NCBI GenBank assembly: GCA_022072055.1
Contig: JAJVIK010000002.1
Coordinates: 355,615-419,614 of the forward strand
Direction of reading: 5' to 3'
Length of the DNA stretch: 64,000 bases
From: a bacterium
GTDB lineage: Bacteria; Hinthialibacterota; Hinthialibacteria; OLB16
Notes under the pieces: generated by a model
The model's database searches: none
Told to the model about the DNA's origin: nothing
Seen by the model: only the letters and a program-made list of their open reading frames with translations
In this document: positions 43,965 through 55,353 of the stretch, one piece after another
Layout of the letters: the number at the start of each line of letters is the position of its first letter
How positions within the stretch are numbered: position 1 is the first letter of the stretch
Translations under genes and position numbers: made by a program

Positions 43965-46505
43965 ATGCTGAAAAAACTCGCCTTTCAGCTCAAACCGGAT
44001 ATCCCCATGCCGACCCTGCGGGGGCTGATTCTGGTCAAAGCCCTGGAGACCCAAGGAACGATCCTCCGGGTCGCTCCGGATATCCTTGGGTCGGAAGAGG
44101 TCGAGCCAGGGAAACCGATTGAGGTCACCCTCGAATGCGAATGCGCCTCGGAAGACCTCCTGGCAATCCTTGAGAGCGAATTCACCACCCAGGTTCGAAT
44201 CCTCCCGGGGGAGGCGAATTCCGCATCCTCCGGTTCCATAGCGGATGTCTCCATGAGCCTCGGGGAGAGGGTTGAGCGCCTCGCGGAAACGGTTGTCCTG
44301 GCCCAGCCGGATGACGGACGGGTCCTCGAGACCATTCGGCGGCAACTCGATTCGATACAGAACGGATTGGCCGGATCCGGACATGAGCGCGAAGCGGAAC
44401 TCGCTCGCGCCACGCTTGGGGCGCTCGATGCGCTTCCCGCCGCCGAGGGCGAAGTGCGCGATTCGGCCTGGGGCGCCCTCAACGACCTGGTGATTCGCCT
44501 TCAATCCCTGACCCGGTCTCTCACGCCTAAAGACCGGGCCTCGGGAAGTGATCGAATCGGGGAGGGGACGCTTCGGGAGGATCGAACAACTGGAGAGGGC
44601 TCCGGATCCAAGACCCCCGGAGCCGAACAAGACAACTTGGGATGTGTCCCCCGAAACGACCCCTCCCCCCTTGTCCAGAACCCGGAGCTCTTGTCCTGCT
44701 TCATCACCGAATCGATGGAGCACCTCGAAAATGCCGAAATCCATCTTCTAACCATTGAAACCGATCCATCCCAGGCGGAAGCCATCAACGCGGTGTTTCG
44801 AGCGTTCCATACGATCAAGGGTTCCGCGGGAATGCTGGGCATGGCCCTGATCGGGGGATTGGCGCACGAGGCGGAGAATCTGCTGGTTCTGGCGCGCGAG
44901 GGGAAAATCCTGCTGGGCGGATCCACGATCGATTTGGTCTTCGACACCGTGGATTGCCTCAAGAGGCTCGTCAAGGACCCGCTTGCCTCGGCCGAGGAGG
45001 AGGGGCAAGGAGGACCGGCGATTGAGGGCTTGATCGGACGCATCAAGCGCGCCGCCTCGGGAGATCGACCCACGACGCCCGAATCCGGGCAATTGAAGCC
45101 GACAGTTTCCGGAAAACGAATCGGGGAGGCGCTGGTCGAGGCGGGCTTGGCGACTCAGCAGGGCGTGGACGAGGCGTTCCGGATGCAGATGGAGTCGCCC
45201 GCGCCCAGAAGGATCGGCGAAATTCTTGTCCAGTCCAAACAGGTCGCCGCCAAGGATGTCGCCCAAAAACTACGCGAACAAGGCTCCAAGAGCCTTCAGG
45301 TCCGCGAAACGGTCAAGGTGGACGCGGACCGATTGGATCAACTGATCGACACCATCGGCGAGCTGGTCATCGCCGAATCCATGGTCTTCCAGTCCGAGGA
45401 GGTGAACCGGCTCGCCTCTCCCACGCTTCTCCGTCATCTCGGGCAACTCGACAAGATCACCCGCGAGCTTCAGGAAATGGGAACTTCCCTCCGAATGGTC
45501 CCGATCCGCGGGACCTTCCAGAAGATGGCGAGGCTTGTCCGCGATCTCGCCCACAAGTCCGGCAAACGCGTGGAGCTGTTCACCTCCGGGGAGGAAACCG
45601 AGCTCGATAAGACCGTTGTGGACCAGATTGGCGATCCGCTGATCCACATGATCCGCAACTCCGTGGATCATGGAATCGAGGCCAACCCCGACAACCGACT
45701 CCGGGCGGGAAAACCGGAAACCGGACGAATCGATCTCCGCGCCTATCACAAGGGCGGGAATATCTTTATCGAGGTTCAAGACGATGGTCAGGGATTGGAT
45801 CGCCACGCGATCCTCTCCAAGGCCATCGAGCGCGGCCTTGTCAGGGAGACGGATTCCCTGACTGATCGCGAAGTTCTCAACCTGATCTTCCTTCCCGGAT
45901 TCTCCACCGCGCGGAAGGTCAGCGAGGTTTCGGGTCGAGGCGTGGGGATGGATGTGGTCAAGCGAAATGTGGAGGCACTTCGCGGACAAGTGGAGATTCT
46001 TTCCGAACCAGGGATGGGCTCGATCTTCACCATCCGTTTGCCGCTCACGTTGGCCATCATCGATGGGATGGTGGTTCGCGTGGCCCGCGAACGGTACATC
46101 ATCCCCACGCTTTCCATCATCCGGTCGTTTCGCCCCCGGCGCGAAGACCTTCAGACAGTCCTCCAGCGCGGGGAAATGCTGAAGGTCCACGGAAACCTGA
46201 TCCCGCTCTTCCGACTCGACCGGTTGTTCGACGCGCCGGGGTCCGAGCAAGACCTGGGGAAAGCCACGATCGTCGTGGTCGAGGACTCGGGTTCACAGGC
46301 TGGAATCGTCGTGGATGAGCTCCTCGGCCAGCAGCAGATCGTCATCAAGCCGCTTGGCGACATCCTCCAGGGAACGCCCGGTCTATCCGGGGGGGCGATC
46401 ATGCCGGATGGGCGAGTGGGTCTGATTCTGGATGTGGCTTCGCTGGTGCGGCTGGCGACTTGCGAAGACGCCGCGCGCGGGGAACTGAACGAGGCCGCGG
46501 CGTGA
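43965..46505 (+). CDS. cheA: Chemotaxis histidine kinase CheA with extra P2-like and MshEN-like domains
   Basis: An 846-residue cytoplasmic kinase that passes phosphate from receptor arrays to CheY and CheB. Domain order is unusual. A P2-like alpha/beta region (FQLKPDIPMPTLRGLILVKA) stands first, followed by a Gly/Ser linker. The P1 Hpt domain comes next with phospho-His282 (FHTIKGSAG), then a roughly 60-residue MshEN-like module (GKRIGEALVEAGLATQQ and RIGEILVQSKQVAAKDV). Then follow P3 dimerisation (LDQLIDTIGELVIAE), P4 ATPase (MIRNSVDHGIEA, VQDDGQGLDR, RGVGMDVVKRNV) and P5 CheW-like regions. Start MLKKLAF was chosen; an in-frame ATG 42 codons upstream would read into the previous gene. Confidence 0.93.
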   Translation: MLKKLAFQLKPDIPMPTLRGLILVKALETQGTILRVAPDILGSEEVEPGKPIEVTLECECASEDLLAILESEFTTQVRILPGEANSASSGSIADVSMSLGERVERLAETVVLAQPDDGRVLETIRRQLDSIQNGLAGSGHEREAELARATLGALDALPAAEGEVRDSAWGALNDLVIRLQSLTRSLTPKDRASGSDRIGEGTLREDRTTGEGSGSKTPGAEQDNLGCVPRNDPSPLVQNPELLSCFITESMEHLENAEIHLLTIETDPSQAEAINAVFRAFHTIKGSAGMLGMALIGGLAHEAENLLVLAREGKILLGGSTIDLVFDTVDCLKRLVKDPLASAEEEGQGGPAIEGLIGRIKRAASGDRPTTPESGQLKPTVSGKRIGEALVEAGLATQQGVDEAFRMQMESPAPRRIGEILVQSKQVAAKDVAQKLREQGSKSLQVRETVKVDADRLDQLIDTIGELVIAESMVFQSEEVNRLASPTLLRHLGQLDKITRELQEMGTSLRMVPIRGTFQKMARLVRDLAHKSGKRVELFTSGEETELDKTVVDQIGDPLIHMIRNSVDHGIEANPDNRLRAGKPETGRIDLRAYHKGGNIFIEVQDDGQGLDRHAILSKAIERGLVRETDSLTDREVLNLIFLPGFSTARKVSEVSGRGVGMDVVKRNVEALRGQVEILSEPGMGSIFTIRLPLTLAIIDGMVVRVARERYIIPTLSIIRSFRPRREDLQTVLQRGEMLKVHGNLIPLFRLDRLFDAPGSEQDLGKATIVVVEDSGSQAGIVVDELLGQQQIVIKPLGDILQGTPGLSGGAIMPDGRVGLILDVASLVRLATCEDAARGELNEAAA

Positions 46506-46562
46506 GTTCGGGCCGCGGATTCATGCACATGAAAAAACGGTCCGGTAAGGGAGGAAGAGGCG

Positions 46563-47114
46563 ATGCCTGAACAAGCGGTCTTGGATAGACCCTCGGCGGC
46601 GGGCGAGGAGCGCGAGGAGCCCCTCGCGCGAGGCGGGAAGTTCCTCACCTTTCAGCTCGGTGGCGAGGTGTACGGCCTCGAGATTCTGAAGGTTCAGGAG
46701 ATCATGGGCTTGATCGCGATCACGCGAGTTCCCAAGACCCCCGAATTCATCCGAGGCGTGATCAACCTGCGCGGAAAGGTCATCCCGGTTGTGGACTTGC
46801 GCGTGAAGTTCGGGATGGAGCGCAAAGAGGACACGGACCGCTCCTGCATTATCGTGATCCAGGTCCTTCGCCGTGGACGCCAGATCACGATGGGCGCGAT
46901 TGTCGATGAGGTCTCCGAGGTCATCGACATCTCGGGAGACCAGGTTGAACCGACGCCCGAGTTCGGATCCGTGGTGGATACGGAGTTCATCCTGGGGATC
47001 GGAAAAGTGGACCAGAAGGTTGTGCTGCTGTTGGACGTGGACCGAGTCCTCAGCGGCGAGGAAGGCGAGGCGCTCACGTCCCTGACCGGGTCATGCTCCG
47101 AAAGCGCCCGCTAG
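46563..47114 (+). CDS. cheW: Chemotaxis coupling protein CheW
   Basis: A 183-residue coupling protein linking CheA to chemoreceptors. The SH3-like fold is recognisable from KFLTFQLGGEVYGLEILKV (about residue 28) through VPKTPEFIRGVINLRGKVIP, VVDLRVKFGM and a C-terminal strand LLLDVDRVLSGEE. The first 25 residues are an acidic extension. The ATG follows GGAGGAAGAGGCG. It sits 57 bases after cheA and 57 before the MCP gene. Confidence 0.95.
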   Translation: MPEQAVLDRPSAAGEEREEPLARGGKFLTFQLGGEVYGLEILKVQEIMGLIAITRVPKTPEFIRGVINLRGKVIPVVDLRVKFGMERKEDTDRSCIIVIQVLRRGRQITMGAIVDEVSEVIDISGDQVEPTPEFGSVVDTEFILGIGKVDQKVVLLLDVDRVLSGEEGEALTSLTGSCSESAR

Positions 47115-47171
47115 AAAGGAAACCAAAGCCTGTCCCACGGGCTCCAAGGCTGGAAACAGAGGAACACCACA

Positions 47172-50171
47172 ATGAAAACGCTGGACAACATCAGAATCGG
47201 AAAGAAGTTGATCGGGGGATTCCTTCTGGTCGCAATGATCATGGCGGGCCTGGCGTTCGACAACTACAGGCGCTTCGCCGACGGCGATGAAATGTTCAAT
47301 GTGTTGTACGAGGACGCCCTGCGGATGATCTCGCAGACCGCCGCGGCCAGGAACGCCCTGATGAGATCCGAATCCGCCCTCCTCCATTATGTCCTGCATC
47401 CCTCCGAGCGAGCGAGCCTCTCCGAGGCGATGAAAGTCGGGACCACGGAGGTCGAGACTCAGATCAACAAGATCAAGGAATTCCGAAGGCTGGAAGGCTC
47501 CACGGCGGAGGACGAGGAGGGTAAGGCCCTCGTGGAATTCGACAGAAACTGGCCGCGAGCTCTGGAGGCGATGGACGAGGTCAGGAGCCAGGTCGATGCG
47601 GGGAAGACGGATGCAACCCTGCTCGCGCTGCGGGAAGGTGGAACGGCGCGGACCGCCTTCGCCTCGGTTCTGGGCGCATTGGAGGAGCTGGCCCGAATTA
47701 ACGAGAAGACCGCCGCGGATGTTTACGCGGAGCAGCAAACGGACTTCGACAGCTCGGTCCGCATGATCGCGATTCTCACGTTGGTTGGGCTATGCGTGGC
47801 GCTCTTGATCGGAATCGTCCTCACCCGCGGCATCACCGGCCCGCTGGCTCGGGGAGTCGAAATGATGCGGGAGATGGCCCAGGGCCGCCTCGGCCTCCGG
47901 CTCCGGATGGAGCGCGGGGACGAGGTGGGCGTGCTTGCCCGCACGATGGACGAGTTCGCGGATGATCTCCAAGGGAATGTGGTCGCGGTGCTGCAGAAGG
48001 TGGCGGTCGGCGACCTCTCGCTCGAGGCAAAGGTCAAGAATGACGGGGATGAGATCGGGCCGGCGGTGAAGCTGGTCATCGATTCCCTCAGGGGACTGAT
48101 TGAAGAAGCCCGGGCGCTTTCACTGGCCGCGACCGAGGGACGTCTTGGCGCGCGCGGCGAGGATACGAAATTCCAGGGCGCCTACCGCGAGATTATCGGC
48201 GGGGTCAATCAGACCCTCGACACCCTGGTCGGATACCTCGACAGCATGCCCGCCCCCGCGATGATCGTGGACAGCGATTTCACTATACGTTACATGAACA
48301 AGACCGGCGCCGCGGTGGGAGAAAAGAACCCTGAGCACCTGGTAGGAACGAAGTGCTACGACTTCTTCCGGACTGAGGACTGCCGCACGGCGCGCTGCGC
48401 CTGCGCGAGGGCCATGCAGGAGGGACGCGAGTCCACGGCGGAAACGATCGCGCGGCCGGATGGAAAGTGCCTGAACATCAGCTACACCGGGATTCCGGTT
48501 CGAGACGGCAACGGCAAGATCATCGGCGCCTTTGAGATCGTTTCCGACCAGACCGCCATCAAGCGCGCGGCGGCGGTCTCTCAGGCGGTCGCGGACTTCC
48601 AGAAGGTCGAGGTGGACCGCCTCGCGGGAGCCCTCGGACAGCTCGCCAAGGGCAACCTCGACTTCGACATGGCAGTCGCGGAGGGGGACGAAAACACCGC
48701 CGAGACTCGACTGAACTTCCTCCGAATCGCCGAGAGCCTGAACGAGGTCAAGGAAGCCGTCACCGCGCTTTCGGCGGACGCCCAGAACCTCGCTCGCGCG
48801 GCGGTGGAGGGGCATCTCGCCACGCGCGCCGAGGCCGACAAGCATCAAGGCGACTATCGGCGGATTGTCCAAGGGGTCAACGAGACCCTGGACGCCGTGA
48901 TCGGCCCGCTCAATGTCGCCGCCGAATACGTGGACCGGATCAGCAGGGGGGACATTCCCTCCAAGATCACCGATTCCTACAACGGCGACTTCAACACGAT
49001 CAAGAACAACCTGAACCAGTGCATCGACGCCTTGCGCGGCCTGATCGAGGAGGATGGCGGCAAGGCGCTGGAGGCTGCCGCAAGTCGCGACCTCACCGCG
49101 CGCGTCCAGCGTGAGTACGCGGGGGCGTTCAACACCATGAAGGAGAACATCAACAAGGTTCTTCAAAGTCTGGATGAGGCCCTCGGGCAGGTCGCCGCCT
49201 CGGTCGAGCAGGTCAACGAGGCCAGCAATCAGATCAGCGCGGGGAGCCAGACTCTGGCCGAAGGGGCCAACGAGCAAGCCGGCTCGCTGGAGGAGGTCTC
49301 GGCCAGCCTGGAGGAGATGGCCGCCAACACCCGCCAGAGCGCCTCCAACGCAAACCAGGCCAAGCAGATGTCGAACGAGTCCCGCCAATCCGCCGAAAAG
49401 GGCAACAACGCCATGCAGCAGATGTCGAGCGCGATCAACAAAATCAAGGCCTCTTCGGATGAGACGGCCAAGATTGTGAAGACCATTGATGAAATCGCGT
49501 TCCAAACCAATCTCCTGGCGCTCAACGCAGCCGTTGAGGCGGCGCGCGCCGGAGATGCCGGAAAGGGATTCGCGGTCGTGGCCGAGGAGGTCCGCAACCT
49601 GGCTCAGCGCTCCGCCGCCGCCGCGAAAAACACCGCCGACCTCATTGAGGAGTCTGTGCGCAACGCCCAGGGCGGCGTGGAGATCTGCGACGATGTCGCG
49701 AGAATCCTGAGCGAGATCGTGGATGGCTCCAAGAAGGTCAGTGAGGTGATCGCCGAGATCGCCGCCGCCTCGGACGAACAATCAAAAGGGATCGACCAGA
49801 TCAACACGGCGGTCGCCCAGATGAACACGGTCACCCAGCAGAACGCCGCCAACTCCGAGGAGTCCGCCGCCGCCGCCAATCAACTGCGAGGCCAGGCCGA
49901 GGAGCTGGCCGCGATGATCACAACCTTCACCCTCTTCGCTCAGTCGGCCCAAGCGGGGCATCAAGCCGCCGTCACGTCCGTCTCGCGGACCGCCGAGAGA
50001 CCTGTGCGACCGCTACCGGCCGCGCCCCGGATGTCGCCTCGGAACGGACATGGATCCAAGGCGACCTCGGGCAAGGCCAAGACTCGACCGCTGGCAACCA
50101 ACCGGCTCGCGAGGGCCGTCAAACCGGAGGATGTCATTCCTCTGGACGACGACGATCTCAAGGACTTCTGA
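47172..50171 (+). CDS. Methyl-accepting chemotaxis protein with tandem HAMP-like region and Cys-rich PAS
   Basis: A 999-residue transmembrane chemoreceptor. TM1 is about residues 14-31 ([18 protein letters not shown]). A periplasmic four-helix-bundle sensor follows. TM2 is about 196-215 ([18 protein letters not shown]), then a HAMP domain ([19 protein letters not shown]). Further HAMP-like repeats occur around 270-350 and 480-640, bracketing a PAS domain ([20 protein letters not shown]) that carries a Cys cluster ([18 protein letters not shown]). The signalling tip is [20 protein letters not shown]. The tail ends DDDDLKDF with no NWETF-like CheR tether. The ATG lies 57 bases after cheW. Confidence 0.93.
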   Translation: MKTLDNIRIGKKLIGGFLLVAMIMAGLAFDNYRRFADGDEMFNVLYEDALRMISQTAAARNALMRSESALLHYVLHPSERASLSEAMKVGTTEVETQINKIKEFRRLEGSTAEDEEGKALVEFDRNWPRALEAMDEVRSQVDAGKTDATLLALREGGTARTAFASVLGALEELARINEKTAADVYAEQQTDFDSSVRMIAILTLVGLCVALLIGIVLTRGITGPLARGVEMMREMAQGRLGLRLRMERGDEVGVLARTMDEFADDLQGNVVAVLQKVAVGDLSLEAKVKNDGDEIGPAVKLVIDSLRGLIEEARALSLAATEGRLGARGEDTKFQGAYREIIGGVNQTLDTLVGYLDSMPAPAMIVDSDFTIRYMNKTGAAVGEKNPEHLVGTKCYDFFRTEDCRTARCACARAMQEGRESTAETIARPDGKCLNISYTGIPVRDGNGKIIGAFEIVSDQTAIKRAAAVSQAVADFQKVEVDRLAGALGQLAKGNLDFDMAVAEGDENTAETRLNFLRIAESLNEVKEAVTALSADAQNLARAAVEGHLATRAEADKHQGDYRRIVQGVNETLDAVIGPLNVAAEYVDRISRGDIPSKITDSYNGDFNTIKNNLNQCIDALRGLIEEDGGKALEAAASRDLTARVQREYAGAFNTMKENINKVLQSLDEALGQVAASVEQVNEASNQISAGSQTLAEGANEQAGSLEEVSASLEEMAANTRQSASNANQAKQMSNESRQSAEKGNNAMQQMSSAINKIKASSDETAKIVKTIDEIAFQTNLLALNAAVEAARAGDAGKGFAVVAEEVRNLAQRSAAAAKNTADLIEESVRNAQGGVEICDDVARILSEIVDGSKKVSEVIAEIAAASDEQSKGIDQINTAVAQMNTVTQQNAANSEESAAAANQLRGQAEELAAMITTFTLFAQSAQAGHQAAVTSVSRTAERPVRPLPAAPRMSPRNGHGSKATSGKAKTRPLATNRLARAVKPEDVIPLDDDDLKDF

Positions 50172-50192
50172 GGGTTCATTGGGATCCTGATC

Positions 50193-50227
50193 CCCCTCTC
50201 CGGACGTGGGACGAGTCCGGAGAGGGG
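50193..50227 (+). promoter_or_regulatory. 13-bp stem-loop between the MCP and cheR
   Basis: CCCCTCTCCGGAC (50193-50205) and GTCCGGAGAGGGG (50215-50227) form a perfect stem with a 9-base loop in the 120-base gap. There is no T-tract, so it is more likely an attenuator, processing site or mRNA-stability element than a simple terminator. It could also end the upstream transcript. Confidence 0.55.
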
Positions 50228-50291
50228 CCGCCCGGGACGTATCCATCCTCCCCACGGTCAGAGACTGCAATCGAGAACGAAGGCGAATGTC

Positions 50292-51101
50292 ATGGACCGA
50301 GAGACTTTCAACGAAATCCGGGACTTTGTTTACGCCCGGAGCGGGATCCACCTGGCGGAACACAAAGAGTCCATGGTCGGCGCGCGAGTCGGCAAGCGGA
50401 TGCGGGCCTTGGGATTCGACAACCCGCGCGCCTACATGAACTACGTCCTGGAGGACCGCGGTGGAGAAGAAGCGGTAAGGCTCCTCGACGCCATCTCCAC
50501 TAACGTGACCTCCTTCCTCCGGGAACCCAGGGCCTTTGAGTTCCTGCGGAGCCGGATCGAGGAGTGGTGGCGGGAGGGACGGCGGAAGTTTCGTTTTTGG
50601 TCGGCCGCGTGCTCCACGGGCGAGGAGCCTTACAGCATTGCCCTCACCGCGTTGGAGTCCTCGGCGGGAAACGGCGCGGACCTTCGCATCCTCGCCACCG
50701 ACATTTCCACGCAGGTCCTTCAGACAGCGGCGCGCGGGATTTATTCGGAGGAGCAGGTTGCGCCGCTTGCCGGTGACCTCCTCATCCGTCATTTCGCTCG
50801 GACCCTCGGTGAAGGGGGGCGCCCAGAGTATCAGGTTCGGGCGGCGCTGCGTGACCGAATCTCCTTTTGCCGTTTGAATCTCTCGGACCCTCCTTTTCCC
50901 ATGAGTGGGCCGTTCGACGTGGTCTTCTGTCGAAACGTGATGATCTATTTCGACCTCGCGGTCCGTAATCGTCTGCTTGCCGAGACTCACCGTCTCCTCC
51001 GTCCTGGCGGATTCCTGATCCTCGGCCAGTCGGAGGGACTCGCGGGAGTGACCACCCAGCTTAAGACCGTGGCGCCATCGGTCTATCGCAAAGAGGAATA
51101 G
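50292..51101 (+). CDS. cheR: Chemotaxis protein methyltransferase CheR
   Basis: A 269-residue SAM-dependent enzyme that methylates receptor glutamates. The N-terminal helical domain (about 1-70) precedes the SAM site FWSAACSTGEEPYSIALT near 100, ILATDISTQVLQTAARG near 131 and FDVVFCRNVMIYFD near 213. LRPGGFLILGQSE near 238 is the final strand. The start follows GAACGAAGGCGAATGTC weakly, but the N-terminus DRETFNEIRDFVY fits CheR. The length is typical. Confidence 0.95.
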   Translation: MDRETFNEIRDFVYARSGIHLAEHKESMVGARVGKRMRALGFDNPRAYMNYVLEDRGGEEAVRLLDAISTNVTSFLREPRAFEFLRSRIEEWWREGRRKFRFWSAACSTGEEPYSIALTALESSAGNGADLRILATDISTQVLQTAARGIYSEEQVAPLAGDLLIRHFARTLGEGGRPEYQVRAALRDRISFCRLNLSDPPFPMSGPFDVVFCRNVMIYFDLAVRNRLLAETHRLLRPGGFLILGQSEGLAGVTTQLKTVAPSVYRKEE

Positions 51102-51128
51102 GGCCCAGCCAGGGCTTGTGAATCCGCC

Positions 51129-52385
51129 ATGACCATTGACCTGCAGGTAAAGAGACAGGACCTCGGCAAGCGGGTTCTTTTGGGTATCGCCCTGGGAATT
51201 CCATTTCTCGCGACGTCCGGCGCGGGGTGGGATGGAGGGGATGGAGGGTTCTTTGAGCCGCGCCACCTCTCGTCGATCCCCGGTGAAACCAGGGACCGGC
51301 TCAAGCAGTGGGGTCTGACCGAGGAGGTCAACATTGTCGGTGAGGGGCTTTGGAACGCGAAGGGTGGAAGAAACACCCATCACTCGGGGGAATATCGCGG
51401 GAACATCGGACTGTCCCTGGAGCTGGACACCGGCCAGGCGGGCCTTTGGGAGGAGGGGACCCTGTTCCTTCATCTGGATCTGACGCGCGGGTCTCCCTTC
51501 ACGGAGGAGCATGTGGGGGCGTACATGTGCTCCTCGAACATCGAGTGCGAGGATGTCACGCAAATCTCGGAATTCTGGTATCGCCAGTATCTCTTTGACC
51601 ACAAGGTGTGGGTGAAGCTCGGCAAGATCGACGCTAACGCGGAGTTCGCGAGAATCGATTACGCCGGTGAGTTCATCCACTCCTGCGGGGCCTTCTCGCC
51701 CAACATTCCGCTCCCGACTTATCCCGATCCGGACTGGGGGATCATCCTGGGAACGGACCCCGAACAACCGTTTTCAATCGCCGCTGGGGTCTTTCAGGGG
51801 CGGCCGGATGGGGGCCGTTCATTGGGCGATTCATTTGAGCGTTGGGAAGGTCCGTTGGTTCTGGTTGAACCGAGCTTCCGGTACGACTTGCGCGGCCATT
51901 CCGGTCGGTTGGCGCTCGGCGGATGGTGGAATGGGGACGAATTCGACCGTCTGGATCAGGACCTTGAGGACCCTGGGACCGTCAACGGCGCCCATGGATT
52001 CTACGTGACCTTGGAACAGGAGATCTGGCGGGAAAACCCCGGATGCGCCGAAGGGGAGGAGCAGGGAATCGGCTGGTTCCTTCACTGGGCCTGGGCCCCC
52101 GAGGATCGAAGCGAGGTGAAGCGCTTCATCGGGACCGGCCTGCAGTGGACCGGCATGGTTCCCGGCAGGGACTCCGACATTTCCGGAGCGGCCCTCTTCC
52201 GGGCGACCTTTTCCGACGAACTTGTCGCGGTCCACGGCGCTGAGAGCGCCATCGAGGTTTTCCATGAAGCCCGCCTCACGGAGAACCTGAGTCTCAGACC
52301 TGTTGTTCAGTACATCGTCGATCCGATCGACGCAAATGGAAAGGACGCGCTCGTGCTTGGATTGCGATTCGAAATGTCGTTCTAG
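51129..52385 (+). CDS. OprB-family carbohydrate porin
   Basis: A 418-residue outer-membrane protein of the OprB (carbohydrate-selective) type. A signal-like N-terminus spans about 15-32 (RVLLGIALGIPFLATSG). The mature chain has the family's beta-barrel rhythm (YRGNIGLSLELDT, WVKLGKIDANAEFA, LALGGWWNGDEF, LRPVVQYIVDPI) and ends LVLGLRFEMSF with the terminal aromatic expected of barrel proteins. It lies inside the chemotaxis run between cheR and a receiver gene, with 27-base gaps, which is an odd neighbour for a porin. It could deliver the sugar attractants that the island senses. Confidence 0.8.
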   Translation: MTIDLQVKRQDLGKRVLLGIALGIPFLATSGAGWDGGDGGFFEPRHLSSIPGETRDRLKQWGLTEEVNIVGEGLWNAKGGRNTHHSGEYRGNIGLSLELDTGQAGLWEEGTLFLHLDLTRGSPFTEEHVGAYMCSSNIECEDVTQISEFWYRQYLFDHKVWVKLGKIDANAEFARIDYAGEFIHSCGAFSPNIPLPTYPDPDWGIILGTDPEQPFSIAAGVFQGRPDGGRSLGDSFERWEGPLVLVEPSFRYDLRGHSGRLALGGWWNGDEFDRLDQDLEDPGTVNGAHGFYVTLEQEIWRENPGCAEGEEQGIGWFLHWAWAPEDRSEVKRFIGTGLQWTGMVPGRDSDISGAALFRATFSDELVAVHGAESAIEVFHEARLTENLSLRPVVQYIVDPIDANGKDALVLGLRFEMSF

Positions 52386-52412
52386 CGGTTCGTGGAAAGG
52401 AGTGTGGCTGGG

Positions 52413-52817
52413 ATGTCCAAAGAGGCATGCGACAGGGTGTTATTGATGGAGGATGACCCCGCGGTCGGGGAGATGATGGAAAAGATGCTGCTTCAGCTGG
52501 GATTCGACCCCCATTGGGTCCGTCGCGGCGAACATGCCATCCAAGCGTACCGTGAAACCCTGATGACCGGGCAGTGTTACGATTCGGTCATCCTGGACCT
52601 GTTTGTGGAGGAAGGCATGGGCGGGATTGAAACTCTGAAAGGTCTGCGCGAGCTGGACCCGAACGTTAAGGCTCTGGCGGCCACCGGGGCCATGCGGGAC
52701 CAGGCTCTTCCGGACTACACGGAGATCGGGTTTCGGACCACCCTCGCCAAACCTTTCACCATGAACGAGCTCAGTCGCGCTCTGCAAATGACGGTCACGG
52801 GGGTGAGCGTGGAATGA
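52413..52817 (+). CDS. Single-domain response regulator
   Basis: A 134-residue receiver protein. The acidic pair lies in LLMEDDP, the phosphoacceptor is Asp62 in VILDLFVEEGMGG, and the conserved Lys is in TTLAKPFT. The D-L-F-V-E-E loop after the Asp is more acidic than in CheY. I start at MSKEACDR, ten bases after AAGGAG; a GTG seven codons upstream is possible. The last four bases overlap the cheD start. Confidence 0.85.
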   Translation: MSKEACDRVLLMEDDPAVGEMMEKMLLQLGFDPHWVRRGEHAIQAYRETLMTGQCYDSVILDLFVEEGMGGIETLKGLRELDPNVKALAATGAMRDQALPDYTEIGFRTTLAKPFTMNELSRALQMTVTGVSVE

Positions 52818-53425
52818 GCGCGGCATTCGATCTCCCCGGCTCTTTGGAGGGCCTCCGGTCTCGGTCCACGCTCGGAGGTGGAGCCGACACGGACTTCCGT
52901 CCTGAAATCGGCTACAGCTTGATCCGCGAGCGACCGGGGGCGTCCGGAGTGAGTTGGCTGGTGGGGGTCGGAGAGTTCTCGGTCTCGGATCGGCCGAAAG
53001 ATGTCTTGATCGCGCATTCCCTGGGATCCTGCCTGGGGTTGTCCGTCTATGACCCAGTGCTCCGCCTCGGGGGGATGGCTCACTGCATGCTTCCCCTCTC
53101 CAAGCAGAATCCGATGCGAGCCTCGGAGCGCCCCGCGCTTTATGTGGACACGGGGATTCAAGTCCTCCTTGAGCACTTGTTCGGTCTGGGCGCGCGCAAG
53201 GAAAATCTGGTGATCAAAGCCGCCGGATGCGCGGCGATCCTCCACGACAACGGAATGTTCAGAATCGGGGAGAAGAATTACGCCGTGCTGCGCAAAGTGC
53301 TTTGGAAGAACGACCTGCTCGTGACTTCCGAGGAAACCGGAGGGAGCGCCCCGCGAACCGTGTCCCTGGAGATAAAGACCGGCAGGACCTTTGTTCAATC
53401 CGGAGGCCAACATCGGGAGCTCTAG
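52814..53425 (+). CDS. cheD: Chemoreceptor glutamine deamidase CheD
   Basis: A 203-residue CheD that deamidates receptor glutamines and can bind CheC-type phosphatases. The catalytic Cys is in HSLGSCLGLSVYDP (near residue 77) and the His in GGMAHCMLPL (near 94). KAAGCAAI and IGEKNYAVLRKVL follow as in the family. The first 55 residues are a non-homologous, Ser/Gly-rich extension. The start overlaps the preceding receiver stop as ATGA. Confidence 0.92.
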   Translation: MSAAFDLPGSLEGLRSRSTLGGGADTDFRPEIGYSLIRERPGASGVSWLVGVGEFSVSDRPKDVLIAHSLGSCLGLSVYDPVLRLGGMAHCMLPLSKQNPMRASERPALYVDTGIQVLLEHLFGLGARKENLVIKAAGCAAILHDNGMFRIGEKNYAVLRKVLWKNDLLVTSEETGGSAPRTVSLEIKTGRTFVQSGGQHREL

Positions 53426-53478
53426 AAGGCGCCCGAGATCTCGGTCGTCACCGTCCGGGACGAGAGGAGGCTTAAGCG

Positions 53479-53857
53479 ATGGCGTTCAACATACTGGTGG
53501 TGGATGACTCGGGCACGGTCCGGGATTTCTTTGGAAAAACCCTGAGGCTCGCGGGGATTCCTTTGGGGGACCTGTTTCAGGCGCGGAACGGCGCCGAGGC
53601 GCTGGCCATCCTCAAGCATCACTGGATCGATCTGGTGTTCACGGACATCAACATGCCGCTGATGGACGGTTTCGAGCTGGTCGAGGCGATGCGGGAAGAC
53701 GATCTCCTCGAACGACTCCCGGTCGTGGTGGTGTCCGCGGAACAGGACCCGATGGGAATTGAAGAAATGCTGTCCAAGGGGGCGAGGGCCTATGTTCGCA
53801 AGCCTTTCACTCCGGAACGGATAAAGGAAGTCGTCGAGGATCTGTTGGGAGTCGGCC

Positions 53858-53868
<11 letters not shown>
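53479..53868 (+). CDS. cheY: CheY-type response regulator
   Basis: A 129-residue single receiver domain. The N-terminal acid cluster is in ILVVDDSGTVRDF, phospho-Asp56 in LVFTDINMPLMDG and the conserved Lys near 104 in AYVRKPFTPERIKEV. The Thr/Ser position in VVVVSAEQ is Ser. It is the likely phosphate acceptor from CheA in this cluster. Its end overlaps the CheX-like gene by 11 bases. Confidence 0.92.
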
Positions 53869-55347
<1,479 letters not shown>

Positions 55348-55353
55348 ATCCGA

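Noticed and set aside
47723-49781. Several minus-strand frames across the MCP gene
   Set aside because: Mirror frames of a GC-rich coiled-coil gene; no motifs and no ribosome sites.
55348-55353. Terminator between the convergent cheB and kinase genes
   Set aside because: Only six bases separate the stop codons and no hairpin is present.
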